From JADLCB01 sp964398315 (lineage in GTDB: Bacteria; Planctomycetota; Phycisphaerae; Tepidisphaerales; Tepidisphaeraceae), in NCBI GenBank assembly GCA_964398315.1, contig CAYNMV010000004.1:54945-118944 (forward strand): a DNA stretch of 64,000 bases, read 5' to 3'. The notes beneath the pieces were generated by a model. The model made no database searches and was not told where the DNA came from. It saw only the letters and a program-made list of their open reading frames with translations. A program made the position numbers and the translations under genes. This document shows, one piece after another, positions 16,186 to 23,733 of this stretch. Position 1 is the first letter of the stretch; the number at the start of each line of letters is the position of its first letter.

Positions 16186-18989
16186 GGTGCTCCTCCGTTG
16201 ATCTGGGCGGCCACGGGCTGCACGGGAACTGGAATCGGCTGGTCCACCAGGGGTTTGCCGTTGAGGACAGCGCTGCGGACATGGATCACGGTCGCCGTGT
16301 TGCGCTGCCGGTCGGGCGGAACCTCGACAATCGTGTTCTCGATACGGACAGCCGTATCACTCGGATCAAGCCCGCCGGGATCGCTGACCACCATCGGCAC
16401 AACCTTGCCGTCCAGGCGGTTCAGGTTGGGGCGGTCAAGCGCGGCATCGTCGTAGCGGAAAATATTGTTGCGAAAGACCCCGCTGCGGTAGGTGCGGCCG
16501 CGAGTGCTCTTGATCGGCTTGCCATACTCGCTACCGAGCATGGCCCCACCCGAGTTTTCGAAGATGTTGCCCTCGACGATGTCCCCCACGTAGGGGCAGT
16601 GGGTCCAGCCCCAGATGTTGGGTCGCTCGGTCGGGCAGGCGGCCAGCTTGAACGCCCCGCCGCCGATGAGATGGTTGTTGCGGACGATGGGGCCAAAATG
16701 ATTGCCCACGAGGATCAGGTTGCCAGCGGTGCTGCTGCCGGTGGAGTCGATCGTGTTGCCCTCGAACAGCAGATTCGTGAAGCCGGTGGCGATGGAGATG
16801 TCATAGTCGCCCGCCGGCAAGGGCTGGTCCATCAGCAGCACCGTCGGGCTGATCGCCTGGGCGATGGGGAACCACCGCCCGGCATGCGGCCCGGTGAGGA
16901 TGGCGACGCAGTCACCGGAGCGCGGGGCATCGACATGGACCAGAGGCAGTTGCAGCACCCGCCCACTGTCGCCGATGGCTGCGGGGCAGCCCTCGAACTT
17001 CACGGTGTAGGCCTCGGTCAGCACGATCTCGGCGGCGTTGGGGTTGGGGATCGTGTCATCATCCCGAACGCCGATGTTCTCCACCCGGTTGTTGCGGACG
17101 ATGTTGTTGAAGCCGTAAGCGGCCAGGACCAGGAATCGCCAGGTCTTGCCGGAGTTGGGCAGCGGCCGCAGGTGGTTGTTCTCGACCACCACATCATGCG
17201 TCCAGCGGGTGGAGAAGGCATCCCAGGCCCAGAACCCCTCGGGGCAGCCGAGATAGGTGTTGTCTTTCACGATCCACGGCCCGCGGACGAACTCGGTGAT
17301 GCCGCCGCGGAGTTCGTTGCCGATGATCCGGCCACTGATCGCGCTGGCGAAATGGAGGATGCGCGGGCACTCCTCGAGCTGGCTCGGATCGGCGGATTCG
17401 GGTGACTCGATGCGCATGTTCTCGATCGTGAGATTGCGCTTGGGGTCGGGTTGATGCCCATCACCACGGTCGGTGGTGCCGATCACCGCTGGTACAAACA
17501 GCTCATCGCGCTTCCAGACGACCGGCGTGGCGAAGCGAATCGTGAAGCCGCGCAGGGTGGTGTTGCTGCGATGGATTTTCACCGCCGCCGGCCAGGGGAT
17601 GGGCGTTTCCTGGGCGAATTCGAGGATCGCCTCGCGCGGGCCGGTGAGCGTGATGGGGCGATCGAGGACCAGTGGCTCGGTCAGGCGATAGACACCGGGT
17701 GACAGTTCGATTGTGCCGTGTTGGGCTGCGAGCAGGTGGAGGTTATCACCCGGCTTGGCCACCACCTTCGACGTTGCCGGCGGCTCGCCATACAGGAACG
17801 GATCGCACGCCTCACCCTTAAATGGCGTGAACGTCATCCGCCCATCATCGAACAGGAGCCACAGGCTCATGCTCGCATCACGTTCATCGCGGAAGGCCGG
17901 AAAGAACAGTGCCAGCCGCCCGCCGACCACATCATGGATCACCTTCAACGAGCGATCCCACTGAGAAATCTCAAACGGCACCTGATCATTGGCCCGCCAG
18001 GCCCAGTACCCCCCCGCCGCATCCGAGAGCCCCGCCGCCACCACGCTGCGCCCGCGCGGCAGGCCGGTGATGGACAGGTGAATATCACCGCGATCCCCGC
18101 CACCCGCTGCATCCTGCCCGTGCCACTGGACGGCAAAGCGGTTGGGCGTCAGTGTGACCGTCGGCGGTGGATCCACCACCTTATTGGCGCTGTGGCGCAT
18201 CGCGCGAACGCTCAGGCGATCGCGCGCATTGTTGGCATAGGTCAGTTCGATCTCGATCGAGCCGCGCAGGGGGCGCGGGGGCTGGAGATGGACCTGGGCG
18301 CGGGTGGCATCGGCCGGATCGGGGACGACTTCGAGGTTCAGGTGTCCCTCTGGATTGAGGCCACTCTCCCACCGCATCTCGCCGGCCAGCACGCGGACGC
18401 GGGCGAGCTGGGTGTCGGCCGGCAGGTTGCTCAGGCCGATCACCACATCCTGCAGGCCATCCGGCCCAACCGCCGGGGTTGCGCCGACCAGGTCCTGGCC
18501 GGTGTTGCCGCGGAACTCGGCCAGCACCTCCGCACCCGGCATGCGCAGTGCTGGGTCGGCCCGGCCGCCGGCCACGGTCAGATTGATGACCGCATCATTG
18601 TCGAACTTCAGGTCGATGAAGAAGGCCCGCCCCGTTTCAACCCGGTCGGGCTCGATGAAGAGCACCGCCTGGTCCGATCCCTCCGACCGAACCAGGGCAG
18701 CGGCATACGGACCATGCCCACCGTTGTACTGCCACTCGCTGCCCCCATCACCTGTGATGCGGGCCCAGGTAATTTGATGATTGCGCGGCAGGCCATCCAG
18801 TACAATGCAGATGTCGCGAATGCCGTTGGATTTCAGCTCGGAATAAGGCCCAACCAGGTCACGGGCAACCTGTCCGCCCCAGCGGGCAGTGATGCGATGG
18901 GATGCGGTCGGCTGCGCCAGCCCTGTCGAGCCGATCGCCAGCCCGCTCATCAGCCCCAGCAGCATCAGCCAGATGCGTTGCCGCGCCAC
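16182..18989 (-). CDS. Exported WLGQDG-module/right-handed beta-helix protein, paralogue 4 (first gene of operon)
   Basis: 935 residues with GTG start at 18989: GGAGG lies seven bases upstream (18997-19001), and this start gives a clean signal peptide (WLMLLGLMSGLAIGSTGLA). An upstream GTG at 19076 would put the promoter inside the gene. Modules start at WGGQVARDLVGPYSEL, FRGNTGQDLVGATPAV and WHGQDAAGGGDRGDIHLSI, the most diverged versions in the set. The beta-helix begins PGDNLHLLAAQHGTIELSPG, with ladders IIGNELRGG, IVKDNTYLG, VVENNHLRP and IVRNNHLIGG, and keeps PNIWGWTHCPYV. First in the four-gene transcript, opposite a membrane protein gene. Confidence 0.83.
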   Translation of the reverse strand: MARQRIWLMLLGLMSGLAIGSTGLAQPTASHRITARWGGQVARDLVGPYSELKSNGIRDICIVLDGLPRNHQITWARITGDGGSEWQYNGGHGPYAAALVRSEGSDQAVLFIEPDRVETGRAFFIDLKFDNDAVINLTVAGGRADPALRMPGAEVLAEFRGNTGQDLVGATPAVGPDGLQDVVIGLSNLPADTQLARVRVLAGEMRWESGLNPEGHLNLEVVPDPADATRAQVHLQPPRPLRGSIEIELTYANNARDRLSVRAMRHSANKVVDPPPTVTLTPNRFAVQWHGQDAAGGGDRGDIHLSITGLPRGRSVVAAGLSDAAGGYWAWRANDQVPFEISQWDRSLKVIHDVVGGRLALFFPAFRDERDASMSLWLLFDDGRMTFTPFKGEACDPFLYGEPPATSKVVAKPGDNLHLLAAQHGTIELSPGVYRLTEPLVLDRPITLTGPREAILEFAQETPIPWPAAVKIHRSNTTLRGFTIRFATPVVWKRDELFVPAVIGTTDRGDGHQPDPKRNLTIENMRIESPESADPSQLEECPRILHFASAISGRIIGNELRGGITEFVRGPWIVKDNTYLGCPEGFWAWDAFSTRWTHDVVVENNHLRPLPNSGKTWRFLVLAAYGFNNIVRNNRVENIGVRDDDTIPNPNAAEIVLTEAYTVKFEGCPAAIGDSGRVLQLPLVHVDAPRSGDCVAILTGPHAGRWFPIAQAISPTVLLMDQPLPAGDYDISIATGFTNLLFEGNTIDSTGSSTAGNLILVGNHFGPIVRNNHLIGGGAFKLAACPTERPNIWGWTHCPYVGDIVEGNIFENSGGAMLGSEYGKPIKSTRGRTYRSGVFRNNIFRYDDAALDRPNLNRLDGKVVPMVVSDPGGLDPSDTAVRIENTIVEVPPDRQRNTATVIHVRSAVLNGKPLVDQPIPVPVQPVAAQINGGAP

Positions 18990-19050
18990 GCGGATGCCTC
19001 CGTTTCGTCGCACCCCACCCAATTTCGACAACTTTTTGGTCCCTACGAAA

Positions 19051-19085
19051 GAAATGTATACCAAATTTGTCCCCACGTGTTAAAA
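19051..19085 (-). promoter_or_regulatory. Promoter of the beta-helix operon with the shared TTTGGTATACATT motif
   Basis: On the minus strand TTAACA, a 17-base spacer and TATACA form a good sigma-70 type promoter; the -10 lies in TTTGGTATACATTTC, the same 13-base core as at 1862-1878. A partial copy (CTTTTTGGTCCC, plus strand, about 19032-19043) lies close by. The element sits in the 134-base divergent spacer between paralogue 4 (18989) and the membrane protein (19124), so one regulator could act on both directions. Confidence 0.6.
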
Positions 19086-19123
19086 TAAAAATCGGAAATG
19101 TCGTTCAACTGAGGTCAGGAGGC

Positions 19124-21256
19124 ATGACAGTCAGCCCGCCGCAACGATCATCCCGTGAGCGTTCCTCGGGTGCGATGCCGGCCGGGCAGGCGGAACCACT
19201 GCCCCTGACTCCCTCCCGTCCGCAACGGGCCATCACCTTCCGAAGTGTTGCGCTGGGGCTTTGCGGCGTCATCCTCATCAGCGCGGTCACGCCTTACAAC
19301 GACCTGGCGCTGTACAACACCTTCCTGATTGGCAGCTATTTGCCGCTGGCGCTGGTGATGCTGCTGTTCGGCTTTGCCCTGCTGATCAATGGGCCGCTGA
19401 GCCGCTTCGCACCGCACTATGCCCTGAGCACGCAGGAGGTGACGGTTGCGTTTGTGATGGTGCTGGTGGCCTGCTCGATTCCGAGCAACGGGCTGATGAA
19501 GTACTGGGTGCCGACGATGATCGCCCCCCTGTACCACGCCCAGACCAGCCTGGAATACCGCCAGTTCATGGAGTCGCTGAACCTGCCGGCCTGGATCTTC
19601 CCCAGTTTTTCCGGCGACTCGATGAGTCAGTGGATCGACGATCCGGTCGTCACCGGCTTTGCCTACCGCTGGACCGAAGCGGGGATGCCACCCTATCTCG
19701 CCTGGGTGCAGCCAGCGCTGACCTGGGGCCTCTTCTTCTTCGCGCTGTACGGCACGATGATCTGCCTGATCGCCCTGGTCCATCACCAGTGGTACGACAA
19801 CGAACGCCTGGCCTTCCCGCTGGCGACGGTGCAACTGGCCCTGGTGCAGCAGCCGGAGCCGGGCCAGTTCTTCAACCGCGTCTTTGGCACCCCGGCGTTC
19901 TGGGTGGGCTTCATCGGGGTCTTCATCCTGCACGCCATGAGCGGCGCAGCCATCTACTGGCCGCAGTACATCCCGGCCATCCCGCTCAGCTACGACCTGA
20001 ACGACCTGATGGCCGATCCGCCCCTGGTGTTCACCGACACCCAGGTCAAGGAAGCGCTGATTTACTTTAGCGTCATCGGCATCACCTATTTCATTTCCAC
20101 CTCAGTCGCCTTCAGTCTGTGGTTCTTCTTCATCGCCCGCCAGGTCTATCGCATGATGCTGGGCCTGTTCACCGGCGAAGGCCATCCGCTGGGCGAGTGG
20201 GATGTCCACTCCGGCGGGCTGATCGCCTATGCCGGCATGACCTTCTGGATCGGGCGGCGGCACTGGGCGCTGATCCTGAAACAGGCGTTTCGCGGCCACC
20301 GCGCAGGCGAGCCCGATGGCCGCTACCTCACCCACCGCACCGCCTTCTGGGGGTTTGTGATCTGCCTTTGCACCATGATCGGATTCCTCGCGCTGGCCGG
20401 GGCGGGACTGCTGGGGGCGGCGATGATCGTGCTGCTGCTGGTGACACTCCTGTTCACCATGACCCGCATCGTCGCCGAGACGGGGCTGATCCAGGGGCAA
20501 CTGCTGTTCCAGCTTTTCCGCCCTTTCCAACTGGCCTCCATGAGCGGCTGGAACCCGGTGCCCACCCAGGCGTTCTACCACGCCTCGATGCTGCACATGA
20601 CCTTCTACGACAACCGCGAGAGCCTCGCCGTCTACGCGGCCCACGGCATGAAGGTCAGCGACCAGACCATCCACGGGGGACGCACCGATGATGCCCCCGG
20701 CCAGCGGCGCTTCGGCCGCAAGCTGATCCTGCTGATGTTCCTGGCGCTGGGCGTGGCGTATGTGGTGAGCCTGTCCAGCATGCTCTGGACCGAGTACCGC
20801 CACGCCATCACGCTCGACAGCCTCCAGTATTCACCGATCAACACCTGGCCGATGAAGTACATGTCAGCCGGGATGATGAACGCCGCCATCCAGTATGACA
20901 GCGGCAGCGTCACCCAGCCGTTCAACCCGTGGTATCACCTGGGGACGGGTTTCGTCGTAACGATCCTGCTGTCGGCGGCGCGGCTGCAATTCGCCTGGTG
21001 GCCGCTGCACCCGGTGGGGTTCATCATGATGCCCACCGGGCCGGTGCTGCTGATGTGGTTCAGCATCTTCCTGGGCTGGCTGGCGAAGGTGATTATCCTG
21101 CGCATCGGCGGCAACAGCCTGTACCAGGGCCTCAAGCCCTTCTTCATCGGCCTGATCGTCGGCGAAGCCGCCGCCGCCGCCCTGTTCCTGGTCGTGGCCA
21201 TCGTCCTCAGCAGCATGGGGATGAGTTACGAGCGGATCAATATCCTGCCCTATTGA
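19124..21256 (+). CDS. Multi-pass membrane protein, resembling the DUF6784/DUF6785 planctomycete family
   Basis: 710 residues with about 12-13 hydrophobic helices after a Pro/Ser/Arg-rich cytoplasmic N-terminus of about 45 residues. The ATG at 19124 follows GGTCAGGAGG with only one base between, so the exact start is uncertain; an ATG at 19171 is the alternative. Segments such as GLIAYAGMTFWIGRRHW, TRIVAETGLIQGQ and NPWYHLGTGF look like the large transporter-like membrane proteins common in Planctomycetes and relatives (from memory, not searched). Function unknown. Divergent from the exported beta-helix operon and sharing its control region, it may import the released saccharides; this is inference. 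Followed 92 bases later by a Gfo/Idh gene. Confidence 0.75.
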   Translation: MTVSPPQRSSRERSSGAMPAGQAEPLPLTPSRPQRAITFRSVALGLCGVILISAVTPYNDLALYNTFLIGSYLPLALVMLLFGFALLINGPLSRFAPHYALSTQEVTVAFVMVLVACSIPSNGLMKYWVPTMIAPLYHAQTSLEYRQFMESLNLPAWIFPSFSGDSMSQWIDDPVVTGFAYRWTEAGMPPYLAWVQPALTWGLFFFALYGTMICLIALVHHQWYDNERLAFPLATVQLALVQQPEPGQFFNRVFGTPAFWVGFIGVFILHAMSGAAIYWPQYIPAIPLSYDLNDLMADPPLVFTDTQVKEALIYFSVIGITYFISTSVAFSLWFFFIARQVYRMMLGLFTGEGHPLGEWDVHSGGLIAYAGMTFWIGRRHWALILKQAFRGHRAGEPDGRYLTHRTAFWGFVICLCTMIGFLALAGAGLLGAAMIVLLLVTLLFTMTRIVAETGLIQGQLLFQLFRPFQLASMSGWNPVPTQAFYHASMLHMTFYDNRESLAVYAAHGMKVSDQTIHGGRTDDAPGQRRFGRKLILLMFLALGVAYVVSLSSMLWTEYRHAITLDSLQYSPINTWPMKYMSAGMMNAAIQYDSGSVTQPFNPWYHLGTGFVVTILLSAARLQFAWWPLHPVGFIMMPTGPVLLMWFSIFLGWLAKVIILRIGGNSLYQGLKPFFIGLIVGEAAAAALFLVVAIVLSSMGMSYERINILPY

Positions 21257-21348
21257 CGGAAGAAACACGGCCATGATAAAGGCGGAATGACAACAGGCGG
21301 CGCTGGGCTCCTGAACCGCATCCTTCAACATTCATCATTCAAAGTTCC

Positions 21349-22425
21349 ATGTCCTCCCCCCTTCGCATCGGCATCATCGGCGCGGGCGTAATCGCCCGGC
21401 AGCACGCGGCGGCGGCAGAAAAACTGCCTCGGCCGGTCGAGCTGCTCGTGACCGACCCCAATCCCGATGCCATCCGCACCTTCACCGAGCAGTTTCCAGG
21501 CAGCCGGGTGGTGCCTGATCTGGCGGCGATGCTGGCCGATGAGGCCCGGCCGGATGACATCATCATCAACGCCACTCCGCCGCGATTTCACTGCGAGGCG
21601 ACCCTGGCCGCCCTGTCGGCCGGACGCCATGTGCTGTGCGAGAAGCCGCTGGCGCTGGATGTAGCGCAGGCGCGCCAGATGCTCGATGCTGCCCGTGCCA
21701 ACCGGCGGCTGCTGGGGTGCTGCTCGATGCGCTTCGCCGCCATTCCCACCACCCTGCGCGTGAAGCAGCTCATGCAGGAGGGCGCGCTCGGCGAGGTCTA
21801 CCACATCGCGTTCATCAACCGTTCCCAGCGGGCGCGCCCGGGGGTGGAATACCAGCCCGCCAGCCGCTGGTTCCTCGATCCGGCCCAGAGCGGCGGCGGC
21901 GTGGTGATGGACTGGGGGCCGTATGACATTGCCTGCCTCTGTGAAGTGCTTGAGCCGATCCGCGTTGAAATCCGCAGCGCCTGGATGGCTACCCCCCGCA
22001 CCGGCAGCGACCCGTTCGATCCCATGCTCACCGAGCAGCACGCCGCGGCCAGCCTGATCTTCCACCGCGCCGGCGGCCAGGCCATCCCGGTTACGTATGA
22101 GCGCGCTGCCTGCACGCACGGTGAAAGTCGCTCGGCGGTTGAGATCGAGGGGACCGCCGGCGCGGTGCGCTGGGAATGGTGCAATGACAAGGGCCTGGTG
22201 CTGCACAGCCACGACCGCGCGGGCGAGGTGCAAACGGTGGAAGAGATGCACCCCAACGCCACCGGCCTGCACGCCCACCACCGCCCCCTGCACTATTTTT
22301 ATCAGCGCGTGATGAACGCACCCTCACCGGCCATCGTCAATGAGCAGGCCCTGTTCAATTTTTCCATCCTCCGCGCCATCTACGATGCCGCCACGACCGG
22401 ACAAGCTCAGGTGGTCAATAAATGA
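21349..22425 (+). CDS. Gfo/Idh/MocA family NAD(P)-dependent oxidoreductase
   Basis: 358 residues. Rossmann motif RIGIIGAGVIARQHAAAAE at the N-terminus, INATPPRFHCEATLAAL, and the signature CEKPLALD (about residues 95-102). The C-terminal domain contains SGGGVVMDWGPYDIACLCEVL, where other members have the Asp/His catalytic motif. No signal peptide. The ATG at 21349 lacks a clear Shine-Dalgarno site. It probably forms a two-gene unit with the membrane protein upstream and would process the imported sugar. Substrate unknown; sequence clearly differs from the Gfo/Idh protein at 6270. Confidence 0.82.
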   Translation: MSSPLRIGIIGAGVIARQHAAAAEKLPRPVELLVTDPNPDAIRTFTEQFPGSRVVPDLAAMLADEARPDDIIINATPPRFHCEATLAALSAGRHVLCEKPLALDVAQARQMLDAARANRRLLGCCSMRFAAIPTTLRVKQLMQEGALGEVYHIAFINRSQRARPGVEYQPASRWFLDPAQSGGGVVMDWGPYDIACLCEVLEPIRVEIRSAWMATPRTGSDPFDPMLTEQHAAASLIFHRAGGQAIPVTYERAACTHGESRSAVEIEGTAGAVRWEWCNDKGLVLHSHDRAGEVQTVEEMHPNATGLHAHHRPLHYFYQRVMNAPSPAIVNEQALFNFSILRAIYDAATTGQAQVVNK

Positions 22426-22464
22426 ATCCTGCGGACGGCAGGAGGGGATGCCCATAGCTGGCTG

Positions 22465-22620
22465 GAGCGGATTGCAGGTCAATGCACACTTGTTGCAGAG
22501 GTTTGCAGTCCGTGCAGATAGCGCAGTGCAACCGGCGATTCCTTTACGCCAAGCGCACCTCGCATGGGTTGCAAACCCATGCCACGAGATGACGTGGACA
22601 TAAACTTGCCAACCGCTCCA
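22465..22620. repeat. Palindromic dispersed element, copy A (MITE- or REP-like)
   Basis: Outer inverted ends GGAGCGGATTGCAGGTCAAT (22465-22484) and 22601-22620 match imperfectly; inside is ATGGGTTGCAAACCCAT (22565-22581) followed by TGCCACGAGAT. Copy B at 40269-40388 shares both the ends and the core, and a core-only copy lies at 49265-49281. No reading frame in it looks real. Confidence 0.65.
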
Positions 22621-22625
22621 GTCTG

Positions 22626-22712
22626 CCCCGAACGCGTGGGAGAAGTCTCCGAACGCAAAGGAGGGGGATCCGAACGGATCTGCGCGCCATCCGAAGGCGC
22701 AGCGGTTTGCAT
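22626..22712. repeat. 21-base periodic CCGAACG repeat (four units)
   Basis: CCGAACG or CCGAAGG recurs at 22628, 22649, 22670 and 22691, exactly 21 bases apart. The third unit is the dyad GATCCG-AA-CGGATC. The same architecture (CCGAACGG dyads, period 21) forms the larger array at 57738-57917. Together with copy A it fills the 370-base gap after the Gfo/Idh gene. Confidence 0.65.
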
Positions 22713-22790
22713 GGACCGGGTTGGAGCGCGAGGGGGGCCGCTGGTGCAGCAGCGCGGGCACGGGGGGCGGAGACAGTGTGAGTGCGCTCC

Positions 22791-23333
22791 TTATGCGCGA
22801 CGGTTACGGCGGGGACGCTGGTAGAGGTTGAGGTAGAACTCCAGCACGTTTCGCCCATCGCGCTGGCGGGCGCGGGAGAACTCAAAGCCCATCTGGCGAT
22901 AGTAAGAGGCCACGCGATCCTCGGCCCCGTTTGGCGCGTGCAGCACCAGCTTGAGCAGACCCACCTCGCGGGCATGGGTCGCGGCGGCCTCGGCCAGTCG
23001 CTGGGCGATCTTGTATCCATTCTGCCACGTCGGCGCCACTCGCAGCCAATGGATGAACCCCACATCCTGCCGCCCTTCCACCACCGCGATACTGCCGACA
23101 ATCTGCCCACCGGCCTCGGCCACAAAAAAGGCATCCCGTGCCGAACCGAGCGATTCGCGGATGCGATCGGCCTCGGATGATTCATAATCCATATGCCCCG
23201 GGAGCAACCCCTCGTGCAGCAATCGGTTCACCTGCTGACGGTCGCCCGGCATCGCCGCCCGCACAATCACCTCGCCAGCCTCGGGCGGCGGCGGTTCGAT
23301 GGTCGGGTGATCGGGGGTTCGATGGTCCAGCAT
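22791..23333 (-). CDS. GNAT family N-acetyltransferase
   Basis: 180 residues. After a Pro-rich leader of about 20 residues, the GNAT fold runs from VIVRAAMPGDRQQVNRLL to the C-terminus. Motif A is seen as LRVAPTWQNGYKIAQRL (acetyl-CoA pyrophosphate loop Q-x-G-x-K), followed by LLKLVLHAPNGAEDRVASYY and the usual YRQMGFEF near the end. The ATG at 23333 has AAGGAGG eight bases upstream. It would transfer an acetyl group from acetyl-CoA to an unknown amine. It stands alone, divergent from the efflux genes across about 400 bases that hold the efflux promoter. Confidence 0.82.
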   Translation of the reverse strand: MLDHRTPDHPTIEPPPPEAGEVIVRAAMPGDRQQVNRLLHEGLLPGHMDYESSEADRIRESLGSARDAFFVAEAGGQIVGSIAVVEGRQDVGFIHWLRVAPTWQNGYKIAQRLAEAAATHAREVGLLKLVLHAPNGAEDRVASYYRQMGFEFSRARQRDGRNVLEFYLNLYQRPRRNRRA

Positions 23334-23559
23334 TCCAATCGCCTCCTTGAATCCGTTTGCGCAACCGGTCCGTACTCCTTTACCGGCATGGCTTCCTTGG
23401 GGGATTGTTTCATCCTAGGAGCTTCCGCGCCGCCAGTGAAGCGATAACCCGACGATTTCCCTCAAAACCAGCTCGATCTTTTCGATTGCAAACCCATTTA
23501 CACAAGCAATTTATGATTACTTTGCGAAAACTGGCAAGAGGATGTAACGGGGCGGCTGC

Positions 23560-23588
23560 TTGCGTTTTTCGAACGATCGTTCTAATAA
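23560..23588 (+). promoter_or_regulatory. Efflux promoter with a repressor-type palindrome in the spacer
   Basis: TTGCGT (23560-23565), a 17-base spacer and TAATAA (23583-23588) form a sigma-70 type promoter. The last 12 spacer bases are the perfect palindrome GAACGATCGTTC (23571-23582), the place and style of TetR-family operators. No TetR gene is in the window. The presumed transcript start is about 140 bases before the adaptor gene. Confidence 0.6.
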
Positions 23589-23733
23589 TAAATCGCAGTC
23601 ACCAGATGTCCTGGTTTGCCTGGACACTGGTTTTGTCCAGCCGGCGGCACGGCGCATGGGCCCTGGGGCTGATTCGCCGTGGCCGCCGCTTTGCTTAGAT
23701 GACCCCCCTACATGTAATTGGGAGCACGCCGCA

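Noticed and set aside
18990..19076. Upstream GTG start for beta-helix paralogue 4
   Set aside because: It would place the -10/TTTGGTATACATT motif at the start codon and bury the signal peptide; the GTG at 18989 has GGAGG at the right distance.
17718..19088. Plus-strand open frame of 456 codons over the start of beta-helix gene 4
   Set aside because: It runs through the promoter region and opposite a well-supported exported protein; composition is that of a shadow frame.
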